The translations under genes were made by a program, and so were the position numbers. The notes beneath the pieces were generated by a model. That model worked only from the letters and a program-made list of their open reading frames with translations, was not told the origin of the DNA and did not search any database. Of a DNA stretch of 64,000 nt, positions 1 to 7,411 are shown piece by piece; position 1 is the stretch's first letter; each line of letters starts with the position of its first letter. This DNA is from Asaia bogorensis (GTDB lineage: Bacteria; Pseudomonadota; Alphaproteobacteria; Acetobacterales; Acetobacteraceae): assembly GCA_945868845.1 (NCBI GenBank), contig CAMBMS010000003.1, positions 124,001 through 188,000 of the forward strand, in the 5' to 3' direction.

Positions 1-75
1 CTGCAGGACCCTGAGCATGGGATTGGCTTTGCCGTCCGCGTTGCCTAAGTTGCCCGTAGGGAGATTTCGCGCGAG

Positions 76-470
76 ATGATCGCCGCCACCGCTATCAACG
101 CCCCCAGGGCGCCAGCCGCCGCGCTTGTACCCGCATTGCTGGCGGTTGAGGATCTGAGCATCGAGTTCACCACGCCGCGCGGTGTGTTGCGCGCGGTCGA
201 TGGCGTGAGCTGGGCGGTACGGCCGGGCGCTTTGAGGATCCGGAGCTCGACCGGCTGTTCGACGCGCAGGGCCGCGCCGCCGATCTGGACACCCGTAAGA
301 AGTTGGTGCGCGACTTCGAGGCACGCACCATGGAGCAGGCCTATGTGGTGCCGTTGCTGTGGTGGCACCGCATTATCATCACGTCGCCGCGCCTGCATAG
401 CTGGACCATCTCCCCCTGCCACATGATCTATCAGGATCTTGCGACCGTCTGGTTGACCCCGCAGCAGTGA
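76..470 (+). pseudogene. Deletion scar: peptide-ABC ATPase N-terminus joined to a substrate-binding protein C-terminus
   Basis: From the ATG at 76 the frame encodes the beginning of an Opp/Dpp-type ATPase (LLAVEDLSIEF, then RAVDGVSW, the strand preceding a Walker A). No Walker A follows. From about 231, in another frame, the sequence reads as the C-terminal 79 residues of a peptide/nickel-type periplasmic binding protein (PELDRLFDAQ, AYVVPLLWWHR, then VWLTPQQ and a stop at 468-470). The simplest reading is a deletion or recombination that removed the middle of an Opp/Dpp-like operon, so neither part can work. A short frame ending at 48 may be the tail of another truncated gene. Both halves are recognised by family pattern only. 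Confidence 0.7.
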
Positions 471-480
471 AAGAGAAAAA

Positions 481-1095
481 ATGCCCGACGCAAACGGCTT
501 GCTGATGGCCTTCATGGAACCGCCCTCCGGGATGGAGGATGAGTTCAACGATTGGTACGATACCGAACATCTTCCCGAACGCATGGCGATCCGCGGCTTT
601 CTCGCCGGGCACCGCTGGGTCAGCGTGCATGGCTATCCGCGCTGGGTGGCCACCTATTTTCTCTCCCAAGCTGCGGTGCTGCATTCGCCGGCCTATAAAA
701 AGGTGGGCGGGGCGAATGGCAGCCCATGGACGACGCGCGTGACGAGCCGCACCATCGGCCGACTACGCGTGGTGGGCGAACGCATCGGCAAGGGCCTGGC
801 GCCGTTCGATACCAACACAACATCGCGCCTGCTGACGGCACGCTATCCGCTCGGCCGTGGGGTAAAGGATACCGCGCTGGCGCAGGTGCTACAAAACACT
901 ACGGGCGCGATGGCAGAAAAGCCGCAGGTTCGGATCTTCCGTGGCATCGAAGCCTCGGCCGGCAGCGTCTGGCTTCTGGCGGCGTTCCGTCAGCCGGTCG
1001 GGGTGGAGGCTTTGGCCGCCCAGCTCGGTGAAGTCGGCGGCGTCGGCGCGGCGCATTTCAATCTCTACATGCCGCACTGGAAGGTGCAGGGCTGA
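481..1095 (+). CDS. DUF4286/EthD-like dimeric alpha-beta barrel protein
   Basis: A 204-residue soluble protein of unknown reaction. The N-terminal part contains FNDWYDTEHLPERMAIRGFL, the signature stretch of DUF4286/EthD-like ferredoxin-fold proteins, in which the D-x-EH-P turn lies near the putative pocket. A second, weaker half (residues about 110-204, ending HFNLYMPHWK) may be a second barrel repeat. Such proteins are usually found with catabolic or redox genes, and none has a settled general function. It begins 10 bases after the broken ABC gene, so it is probably what remains of that operon. The ATG at 481 follows an A-rich AAGAGAAAAA stretch that can serve as a ribosome site. No truncation is visible. 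Confidence 0.7.
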   Translation: MPDANGLLMAFMEPPSGMEDEFNDWYDTEHLPERMAIRGFLAGHRWVSVHGYPRWVATYFLSQAAVLHSPAYKKVGGANGSPWTTRVTSRTIGRLRVVGERIGKGLAPFDTNTTSRLLTARYPLGRGVKDTALAQVLQNTTGAMAEKPQVRIFRGIEASAGSVWLLAAFRQPVGVEALAAQLGEVGGVGAAHFNLYMPHWKVQG

Positions 1096-1098
1096 GCC

Positions 1099-1311
1099 TC
1101 AGCGCTCCGCAGGCAACCGTGCCGCCAGCTTGCGCGCCAGTAGCCAGCCCGGCAGGGCGGCAATCGGTACGCCAGGCAGCATCAACAGCCAGCCCAAATA
1201 GATCCCCGACAGCGCCATGGCCATGCCGATACCCAGCATCAACCCGCCCACCAGCCCGCCGCCCACGCCGGCGCCCACACCCAGCCAGATAATCTCACTA
1301 CGATCGATCAT
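1099..1311 (-). CDS. Small membrane protein, unknown function
   Basis: About 70 residues if translation starts at the ATG at 1311 (MIDRSEIIW). An upstream in-frame start at 1347 would add 12 residues. The sequence is two hydrophobic segments: a Gly-rich one (GVGAGVGGGLVGGLMLGIG) and a second ending LPGVPIAALPGWLL, followed by a basic tail. This fits a two-helix inner-membrane protein. It converges with the DUF4286-like gene, the two stops lying four bases apart. I recognise no family. Coding status rests on the hydrophobic pattern and high-GC codon use alone. Confidence 0.45.
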   Translation of the reverse strand: MIDRSEIIWLGVGAGVGGGLVGGLMLGIGMAMALSGIYLGWLLMLPGVPIAALPGWLLARKLAARLPAER

Positions 1312-1496
1312 GGCACGGACATAGGCGCTCGGCGGGCGGTTTGACAACCGGGAACCCCGCCCCTATACGCCGCGCCACTGCCGGGAACGTGGACGCGCCT
1401 TCGGGGCGTGAACCCGTCTGATCCAGTCGGATCGGGCCTACCGGTGCAACAAGCCACGGTGGAAACCATCGGGCACATAAGCAAAGGGCACCGCGC

Positions 1497-2111
1497 ATGA
1501 CCAAGCGTGCCGAGAGTAAGTATAAAATTAACCGCCGCCTGGGGGTCAACCTCTGGGGCCGGCCAAAATCCCCCATCAACAAGCGCGAATACGGCCCTGG
1601 CCAGCATGGGCAGCGGCGCAAGAAGCCGTCCGATTTCGGCGTACAGCTGATGGCGAAGCAGAAGCTGAAGGGCTACTATGGCAATATCAGCGAAAAGCAG
1701 TTCCGTAAATATTACGAGGAAGCCGTGCGCCGCAAAGGCGACACTTCGGAAAACCTGATCGAACTTCTGGAACGCCGGTTGGACGCGGTGATCTATCGCC
1801 TGAAATTCGGCATTACCCCCTTCGCGTCCCGGCAGTTCGTCAACCATGGCCATGTTCTGGTAAACGGCAAGCGCGTGAATATCGCATCCTATTTGGTGAA
1901 GGATAACGACGTGATCGAGGTGCGGGAGAAGTCCAAGCAGCTCGCCATGGTTCTGGACGCGACGCAAAGCACCGAACGCGACGTGCCAGAATATCTAGAA
2001 GTCGATCACCGCGCCATGCGCGGCCGCTTCGCCCGTGCGCCGAAACTTTCCGACGTACCCTACCCGGTGCAAATGGAACCCAACCTGGTCGTCGAATTCT
2101 ATTCGCGCTGA
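1497..2111 (+). CDS. rpsD: 30S ribosomal protein S4
   Basis: Primary 16S rRNA-binding protein of the small subunit. The 204-residue length and sequence are typical of alphaproteobacterial S4. The N-terminus is [21 protein letters not shown], followed by [17 protein letters not shown], the basic N-terminal domain. The central S4 RNA-binding domain (about residues 95-160) contains [15 protein letters not shown] and [19 protein letters not shown], and the C-terminus ends VVEFYSR. As in many alphaproteobacteria it is a solitary gene outside the main ribosomal operons. The zinc-finger cysteines of C+ type S4 are absent. The ATG follows AAAGGGCACCGCGC, a reasonable ribosome site. Confidence 0.98.
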   Translation: MTKRAESKYKINRRLGVNLWGRPKSPINKREYGPGQHGQRRKKPSDFGVQLMAKQKLKGYYGNISEKQFRKYYEEAVRRKGDTSENLIELLERRLDAVIYRLKFGITPFASRQFVNHGHVLVNGKRVNIASYLVKDNDVIEVREKSKQLAMVLDATQSTERDVPEYLEVDHRAMRGRFARAPKLSDVPYPVQMEPNLVVEFYSR

Positions 2112-2121
2112 TGGTAATGGA

Positions 2122-2146
2122 CGTGGTGCCCGCTGGGTGCACCACG
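2122..2146. terminator. Hairpin between convergent rpsD and surE
   Basis: CGTGGTGC at 2122-2129 pairs perfectly with GCACCACG at 2139-2146 across a 9-base loop, just after the rpsD stop and just before the surE stop. There is no clear T-tract on either side, so it is only a candidate bidirectional terminator. Confidence 0.4.
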
Positions 2147-2156
2147 CCGCCATGCG

Positions 2157-2933
2157 CTACCCCTGCGACAAACGCGGCAAGTGCGCCATGAGGCCCTGGT
2201 AGGCCTCTTCATCCGTGCGATCGTATTTGATTGGCGTCACCACGATCCGGCCGGCCTTCAACGCCACGGTATCGGCATCCTCGCCTTGTGGGCGGTCGCC
2301 ACGGCTGAAACCGATCCAATGGTATTTGCCGCTGCGCAGATCAGTGCGGGTTTCCACACGCATGCCGTCAATCCAGCCGGCGCCCTGGCGGGTCAGGGTG
2401 ACCGGTCCGCATTCCTCCGCCGGCAGCGGCGGGAAATTGATGTTCAGACAGGTGTGCTTGCCCCAGCCGATCTCTACTAGCCGCTTGATCACCGACGCCC
2501 CCAGCTTGCGCGCCGCATCCCAGCGCATCGGCTGACCGGGCGTGTAGACTTGACTAAGCGCCAGGGACGGCACCCCCAACATCATCCCCGTCATCGCCCC
2601 GCCCACAGTGCCCGAAAATACCGTCTCCGTGCCCATATTGGCGCCCCGGTTGACGCCGGAGAGGATTAGTTGCGGCGGATTGTTCTGCATCAGGTGGCAG
2701 ACCCCCATCACCGCGCAATCGCTCGGGGTGCCGGTCACTCCATAGCGGCGTGGCCCCCGTTCGATGATGCGCAGCGGATGATGCAGGCTGATGGCATGTG
2801 ACACGCCGCTCTGGTCATGCTCCGGCGCTACCACCCAGACCTGCCGCGCCAGTTCGGCGGCGATCTCCCCCAGCACCACAAGCCCAGGAGCATCGATACC
2901 GTCATCATTGGTCAGCAGGATCCGGTCCAGCAC
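2157..2933 (-). CDS. surE: 5'/3'-nucleotidase SurE
   Basis: Metal-dependent phosphatase acting on nucleoside monophosphates in the cytosol. With the GTG start at 2933 the protein is 258 residues and begins (V)LDRILLTNDDGIDAPG, the conserved opening of SurE with the DD metal ligands. Further family blocks are VVAPEHDQSGVSHAI, TPSDCAVMG, ILSGVNRGANMG, YSGT-like VFSGTVGGA and NINFP. GGAG lies eight bases before this GTG. A longer reading from 3008 would place the N-terminus inside tRNA-Leu and is rejected. The gene converges with rpsD and lies directly downstream of tRNA-Leu on the same strand. In many proteobacteria surE neighbours pcm, which is not present here. Confidence 0.95.
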   Translation of the reverse strand: MLDRILLTNDDGIDAPGLVVLGEIAAELARQVWVVAPEHDQSGVSHAISLHHPLRIIERGPRRYGVTGTPSDCAVMGVCHLMQNNPPQLILSGVNRGANMGTETVFSGTVGGAMTGMMLGVPSLALSQVYTPGQPMRWDAARKLGASVIKRLVEIGWGKHTCLNINFPPLPAEECGPVTLTRQGAGWIDGMRVETRTDLRSGKYHWIGFSRGDRPQGEDADTVALKAGRIVVTPIKYDRTDEEAYQGLMAHLPRLSQG

Positions 2934-2964
2934 GGGCAAAACTCCAGTTGCGAAGGGAAAAAGC

Positions 2965-3050
2965 TGGTGCGGGTGGTCAGACTCGAACTGACATGGAGTT
3001 GCCCCCAACGGTGTTTGAGACCGTCGCGTCTACCGTTCCGCCACACCCGC
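2965..3050 (-). tRNA. tRNA-Leu(CAA)
   Basis: On the minus strand the 7-bp acceptor stem is GCGGGTG (3050-3044) with CACCCGC (2975-2969), followed by an A discriminator and an encoded CCA (2967-2965). The anticodon loop reads CTCAAAC, giving CAA. A long variable arm and the TTCGAGTC T-loop are present. Length is 86 nt including CCA. Confidence 0.95.
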
Positions 3051-3160
3051 ACGCGAGGAAGCGCATAACAGATGCCGCGCCGCAGGTGAAGCCGATGCAA
3101 CCGACCGAAATCAAGGGGTTCCCACCCACGCCCGGGTTCGCTATACGGACGGCCCGCTGA

Positions 3161-3236
<76 letters not shown>

Positions 3237-3245
3237 CCTTTTTTT

Positions 3246-3519
3246 GTGCCGCTTCTTGGTTTTTACGCATTTCGCGGACGTCCTGTAACATCTGCCGGAA
3301 TCCTGCTTCCAGCGCTATACATATAGTTCGATACGTGAACAGGAAGGGGATACAAAATATATTTAAAATAAATGCATTAGAGATTATTTCTTATCTAAAA
3401 TATTATACAATTACCACACGAATTTATTGTTCTGCCGCTGGTTGTCTGAAAATTATATGCATGATTAGCGGTGCGGGCCAGATGAGCCCGATCCATGATC
3501 CCAATCTACGGAGAAGGTG
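3246..3519. other. AT-rich stretch without a recognisable gene
   Basis: About 270 bases between tRNA-Asn and the HD-domain gene. From roughly 3330 to 3460 it is clearly AT-richer than the surroundings, in keeping with foreign DNA. No coding pattern, hairpin or promoter stands out. The only functional signal is GGAGAAGGTG just before the next start at 3520. Confidence 0.5.
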
Positions 3520-4164
3520 ATGAACGAGAAGCCACACGTCTTTAGCGGCGAAGGCGTGCCAGATGACACTCCCTACGTCATTCAAACCGGTAATCGGGAG
3601 CAGCGCAAAGCCGTTGCAGACTGGCTTGTGGGGCTCGAACATCTTGGCGACACCGCGCGCGAACGGGTCATTACCGCATGGATTACGGTTCTGTGTTCAA
3701 GCCGGTTTACGCGGATTGAAGATATTCCTTTTTACCCAAAGGTAGCGGGGTACCGCCTCTGGGATCATGTGAACGATGTGACTTCAAATGGCGTCCTGTT
3801 GGGTCGTAGCGCCAAGGAGCGCTGGGGCTATGAGTTGAACCAGAGCGACCTCGTGTGTTCGCTGATCTTACATGACATCGACAAGCCCATCATCCACTCG
3901 AAGCTGTCCGACGGCACGGAAGGCTTCACAAAGTGGAGCAAACAAATCCCTCACGGTGTAATTGGAGGCATGCTCCTGAAGGAACTTCAATTTCCAATGG
4001 ACGTCGTGTCGGTGGTAACCACACATGCTGGCAACATGCCCTTTCATGCTGACCATCCTATCTCCTGGGTCCTGCATTACGCCGACTATTTCTCGGCTGA
4101 CCATGCCTGCCTTTCTACCGGAAACAAGCCTTTCTTTCAGCATCCGATCCAGCTCACTAACTAG
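3520..4164 (+). CDS. HD-domain phosphohydrolase-like protein
   Basis: A 214-residue soluble protein. In order it shows a His in LWDHVND, the HD pair in LILHDIDKP, a His in PHGVIGGM, a His in VTTHAGNMP and a late Asp in HYADYFSAD. This is the H...HD...H...D metal pattern of HD-superfamily phosphohydrolases. The substrate is unknown. The C-terminus is short (HPIQLTN), so some loss at that end is possible. GGAG lies six bases before the ATG at 3520; a GTG one codon earlier is the alternative. It lies between tRNA-Asn and the integrase remnant with an AT-rich leader, so it is probably cargo of the old integrated element. Confidence 0.7.
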   Translation: MNEKPHVFSGEGVPDDTPYVIQTGNREQRKAVADWLVGLEHLGDTARERVITAWITVLCSSRFTRIEDIPFYPKVAGYRLWDHVNDVTSNGVLLGRSAKERWGYELNQSDLVCSLILHDIDKPIIHSKLSDGTEGFTKWSKQIPHGVIGGMLLKELQFPMDVVSVVTTHAGNMPFHADHPISWVLHYADYFSADHACLSTGNKPFFQHPIQLTN

Positions 4165-4223
4165 GGCAGCGCTCTCAACTGGCTGACTCAGCGTGGGCTG
4201 GTCTCAGCGCAGTCATGACCTAG

Positions 4224-4589
4224 TTGTCGGCATCCGCATTGGCGCTACTTTTGAGGATGAGAGGCCAGGCTGGCGAATCCGAGCAGTTTCTGTTTTCCGG
4301 CAACGCGCCGGACAAGCCATTGCAGGGCATCAAGAAGTTTTGGCGTGGTGCTACCGCACAAGTCAGGTTAAAGGACTATCGTATTCACGACAACCGACAC
4401 ACCCACGCATCACAACTAGTTTCAAGCAGGCTGAGCCTGGAAATCGTCGGCCGACTACTGGGCCGCACCAGCCCGATGACGACAAAGCGTCACGCTCACC
4501 TGGTAGACGATCCGCTACGCACGACGACGGAACGGTTCGACTCCAAGGTCGATGCCTCCAAGAAGCTCGTGAAGCGGATGTCGTCCTGA
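4224..4589 (+). pseudogene. Tyrosine recombinase (phage-type integrase), truncated and catalytically dead
   Basis: Only the C-terminal catalytic half remains. RIHDNRHTHASQLV matches the box II HxLRH region, and LEIVGRLLGRTSPMTTKRHAHL matches the box that normally reads LLGHs-x-P-x-TT-x-RYAHL. The nucleophilic Tyr is replaced by His (CAC at the codon where TAC or TAT is expected), the Gly-His before it is Gly-Arg, and the N-terminal core-binding domain is missing. Family knowledge says the Tyr is essential for DNA cleavage, so the remnant is inactive. Its position 1 kb from tRNA-Asn suits an old integration module. Confidence 0.75.
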
Positions 4590-4677
4590 CCCCGTCGCGG
4601 CGGTAGCGGTCTCGGCTCTCCCTAAACTACGCCCAGTATCCAGCCCCCCACCTTTGCCACGCTGCGCTCGGGTGCTG

Positions 4678-4938
4678 TCAGGTTCGGCTCAAGAAAACTA
4701 CCAACGCTGCCCGAAAGTAGTTCGTTATGTACATTACGATCTTCGGACCATGTAATTTTCCAGTTGCTGGATTGGTCCTCACGTAGAAATCGTTCTGATC
4801 AACATAAGTCGGTTTCGGGGACTCTTTACACTCGACAAGAAGGGCATATTTCTTCCCAATCTTCACTAACCTATAGTCGATGAAGTTGTAGGTTTGTCCT
4901 CCGAGGCGCTCTTTTACTAAATGTTTAAACTTCAACAA
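4678..4938 (-). pseudogene. C-terminal fragment of an AlbA_2 (Schlafen-type) DNA-binding domain protein
   Basis: An 86-residue frame containing LLVECKESPKPTYVDQNDFYVRTNPATGKL and then VMYITNYF. This resembles the end of the AlbA_2/AAA_4 domain, where a V-x-V-x-x-S-x-KPVY strand precedes FYVR-x-G-x-S-T and a final EYI helix. The upstream half of the domain and any C-terminal ATPase region are absent. GC and codon use are lower than in neighbours, consistent with imported DNA. Family assignment is by eye. Confidence 0.5.
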
Positions 4939-5146
4939 AAAATTATCACGAGTCTTCTCGCCGTCTTGGGTCCACTGCTAACCGCGTGTCCAGCCCGGTG
5001 TGAGGCATCCGGCCCACAATGGCGAGCGAGGCCATGAGGAGAAAGATCATAACCACACGGCCAGCAAGCTTACATCAGGTAGGACCGCTTCCCACGGGGC
5101 AGGCCAGGCTCCATGTTGATGAGGTCGAGAACACGGAGCTCACCCC

Positions 5147-5569
5147 ATGCGTCGCATGCTTTTGACTGGAACCGCTGCCATCGCGCTGCTTGGCAGCGGA
5201 GCTTTCATGCTGGCCCCGGCCCAGCCGCAGCAAGGCCCTGGGCATGGAATGCACATGATGCAGGGAGGTAGGCACTCCGGCCATCCAACTGCGCTGGCAC
5301 CAGCCAATGCAAGCTCAGCCACGCGGGCCTTCATGACGGTGAACGAGGAGATGCACCGCGGCATGGCGATCACCTTCTCCGGAAACGTCGACCGGGATTT
5401 CGTCGCCGGGATGATCCCGCACCACCAGGGCGCCATCGCTATGGCCCGGATCGCACTGGAACACGGCAGCGATCCGGAGGTGCGGGCCATCGCAGAGGCT
5501 GTCATCCGTGAGCAGGAACGTGAGATCGTGCAGATGCGCACGATCCTGGCTCGGATACCTGCGCGATGA
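5147..5569 (+). CDS. DUF305 family exported protein
   Basis: 140 residues. Residues 1-24 form a signal peptide ([19 protein letters not shown], then an AxA-like site). A His/Met-rich linker ([15 protein letters not shown]) follows. The DUF305 domain reads [33 protein letters not shown], with the hallmark MIPHHQGAI, and ends in the helix [13 protein letters not shown]. Some DUF305 proteins bind copper in the periplasm; the Met/His linker fits a similar role here, but that is inference. The start follows GGAG. A second signal-peptide-like frame overlaps its stop (next feature), so it was once the first gene of a small export operon. Confidence 0.85.
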   Translation: MRRMLLTGTAAIALLGSGAFMLAPAQPQQGPGHGMHMMQGGRHSGHPTALAPANASSATRAFMTVNEEMHRGMAITFSGNVDRDFVAGMIPHHQGAIAMARIALEHGSDPEVRAIAEAVIREQEREIVQMRTILARIPAR

Positions 5570-5646
5570 TGCGCCGCGGCCTCTTAGGCACCGCCCTTCT
5601 GGCCACCTCCCTGCCCCCCATCGCTTATCCGATATTCCCCAGATGA
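5566..5646 (+). pseudogene. Signal-peptide remnant of a second exported protein
   Basis: ATGATG overlaps the stop of the DUF305 gene. The frame gives [21 protein letters not shown] and stops after 26 residues. This is a typical n-region plus hydrophobic core of an exported protein without the mature part. Either the downstream part has been deleted or this is chance; the overlapping start favours a real truncated gene. Confidence 0.35.
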
Positions 5647-5754
5647 ACCCGTGGGACGCCCCAAATACTATTATTCGGCCGAAGGCGCGGACCAAGCGGT
5701 CGACCATACCTCAGAAGGCTACAGGGACGAGATCACAATCAATGCCCCGGCGCG

Positions 5755-5933
5755 ATGATGAAGGAGCTCGATATCGGGGGTATCGCGCCGTGGAACGTGG
5801 GTGCGACGCTTATCCGGGAAATCATGCAAGATATCGTCGCCGGGCTGGCAGACGGCTCCCCACGTCCTACGTCGGCCACGAAATGCCGCTGGCCGAGGTA
5901 GAGGCAGTGCATGCCGCGGTGCTGGTGCCGTAA
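5755..5933 (+). pseudogene. Possible MDR (quinone oxidoreductase-like) C-terminal fragment, frameshifted
   Basis: From 5755 a frame reads MMKELDIGGIAPWNVG and continues to LIREIMQDIVAGLADGS; after a one-base shift it reads YVGHEMPLAEVEAVHAAVLVP and stops at 5933. A helix ending in a 'G.L.P' turn followed by 'PLAE...AH' is typical of the last 40 residues of zinc-type alcohol dehydrogenases and quinone oxidoreductases. The match is short and the call tentative. Confidence 0.3.
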
Positions 5934-5966
5934 GGGACGGGAGACAAGGCGCAGCTGCGTTAGGGC

Positions 5967-6240
5967 CTACGCGATGCCAAGCCGTTCCAGCGCCAGCGCG
6001 AAGCCGTCCGAGAACTCGCTGCTCTCTTTCAGTGTGGCCATGGAGAACGGCAGCCCGTTGAAGCAGGTGATGTCGGTTCCGCCGGTTTCGGCTGGCAAGT
6101 CGCGCTTGGCCCCGGTCATCACCAAAATCTCCTTTTCGTTTCGGGTTATCGATCCACGCCAGCAGGCGCGCGGCGCGGAACGCGATAACTTCATCGGCAC
6201 GCGTCTCGGCGTTGAAGGCGGTCAGGCCACCAGCCGCAAC
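5967..6240 (-). pseudogene. Frameshifted gene remnant, family not recognised
   Basis: Two minus-strand frames join into one plausible protein tail: TRADEVIAFRAARLLAWIDN (upstream frame) and then, after a shift near 6130, VMTGAKRDLPAETGGTDITC and FSMATLKESSEFSDGFALAL, stopping at 5967. The composition is protein-like in each frame only up to the shift, which is why I call it a broken gene rather than a small intact one. I cannot name the family. Confidence 0.35.
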
Positions 6241-6448
6241 TCGCGAATTTCCTCAGGGACTCACCAAAATTTGAGTCTGAGCGCAAGGCATATAGTTTGA
6301 TATTGGGCTATGAATGGGGAGACAGCTTGTCCCGTTTTTCCAAATTTTTCTTCAATTTCTAGGCTTTCCTCGAATTCCAGTGCCCTGCACCGCACGCATG
6401 CGGCCCCCGCGTTGCCCTAGCGCGGCGCCACTGCTAAACAAAGCACGT

Positions 6449-6525
6449 CGGAGCGTAGCGCAGTCTGGTAGCGCATCAGTCTGGGGGACTGGGGGTCGTG
6501 GGTTCGAATCCCGCCGCTCCGACCA
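6449..6525 (+). tRNA. tRNA-Pro(GGG)
   Basis: A 77-nt cloverleaf: acceptor CGGAGCG pairs with CGCTCCG, D-arm TAGCGCAGTCTGGTAGCGCA, anticodon loop CTGGGGG (GGG), T-arm GTGGGTTCGAATCCCGC, and encoded CCA at 6523-6525. A run of four T follows. Confidence 0.96.
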
Positions 6526-6622
6526 ATTTTCAAAGCGTAACGACGCCCCCATTAGGCACCCCAGATCATAGATACTAATTAGCACACATCGTCTGCTGCT
6601 GGTCTAACAAATGGTTTTGGAA

Positions 6623-6845
6623 TTATTTGGAGACTCCTATAGAGACTTGATCGATCGGGTTCTGGCGGTCCATTTGCGGCAGATGGAACTCCACATCGTC
6701 GAAGGTGGTGGCGAGCGGGTCTTCCCCCGTCCGGGTCTTCAGCACTTCGACGCTATTCTGGTTGCGCAGGATGCGGGGTACATGGGTGCGGGCGCGTAGA
6801 GCGTCCACCACTCGGCACTTTCCAATGGGCATACATGTCGATCAT
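6623..6845 (-). pseudogene. Frameshifted short gene, family not recognised
   Basis: On the minus strand GGAGG precedes ATG at 6845 and the frame MIDMYAHWKVPSGG. After a frameshift near 6790 the text continues as HVPRILRNQNSVEVLKTRTG, then TFDDVEFHLPQMDRQNPIDQ, ending at 6623. A good ribosome site and protein-like composition on both sides of one shift argue for a real gene now broken. It lies directly downstream of the baseplate remnant in the same orientation, so it may have belonged to that operon. Confidence 0.35.
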
Positions 6846-6907
6846 GGCGATTTCCTCCACAAGTTGGAGACCGCTGTAACTCCATGGCACCGCATCGTAA
6901 TGCACGT

Positions 6908-7152
6908 TTAAGGCTCGCCTGCTCCAACTCTGCCGGTGGCCACAAATCAGCTGGCGTCACCGGCCTCGAACATCGCCCATACCACATCCCCGATACCCGG
7001 TAGCCGACGGTTCCCTGCGAACGGCATGCAGGTTACTGCTCACATATCTCCCCCACCAGCGTGGAGGGAGCGGCGACCTACGCCCAATAACTCGCCAGCG
7101 GGTCCACGTTGTTCGTGATACGTCCATGATAGGTGGCACTCAGGGGAGCCAT
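6908..7152 (-). pseudogene. Remnant of a phage-tail-like baseplate/spike OB-fold protein
   Basis: From ATG 7152 the frame reads MAPLSATYHGRITNNVDPLA and stops at 7078 (YWA). Further on, in another frame, it reads CMPFAGNRRLPGIGDVVWAM followed by FEAGDAS and a stop, then, shifted again, FVATGRVGAGEP. The order 'Y-x-G-x-V-x-NNVDP', 'PFAG', 'P-x-[IV]GD-V-W-x-[MF]FE-x-GD' and 'P-V-W-x-G' is that of the gp5/VgrG-type OB-fold baseplate hub protein of contractile phage tails and extracellular contractile injection systems. A central segment and reading-frame continuity are lost. No sheath, tube or AAA+ gene is nearby. Confidence 0.5.
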
Positions 7153-7411
7153 GTTTGCCCCCTTTTGTGTGTCGCTCGCGTTATTCCAAAATATCTGCAT
7201 CGCAATTACTCCCAGAGGCTTCGTGCAACGCCGACATGCTGCTTCCAGCCAGAGCGCAGGAGACCACCCGGCACCAGCCCCCAGTGGGCTCGCCGATGGG
7301 TTGCTTTTCGGAACTCCTGAGTGTTTAACCCTGGCTCTCCAAGGGATGGCGGCGCTTTGGATCGCCAAACGGTCTCACAGCCAATACTCAACGAAAGGCA
7401 GCAAACGTCTT

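Noticed and set aside
2934-3008. Longer surE reading frame starting at 3008
   Set aside because: The extra N-terminus would be read from the middle of tRNA-Leu, and the conserved SurE opening begins just after the GTG at 2933 with a better ribosome site.
7133-7411. Upstream extension of the BVMO frame
   Set aside because: It is Cys/Gln-rich without family pattern and lies opposite the baseplate remnant; the conserved region begins after ATG 7412.
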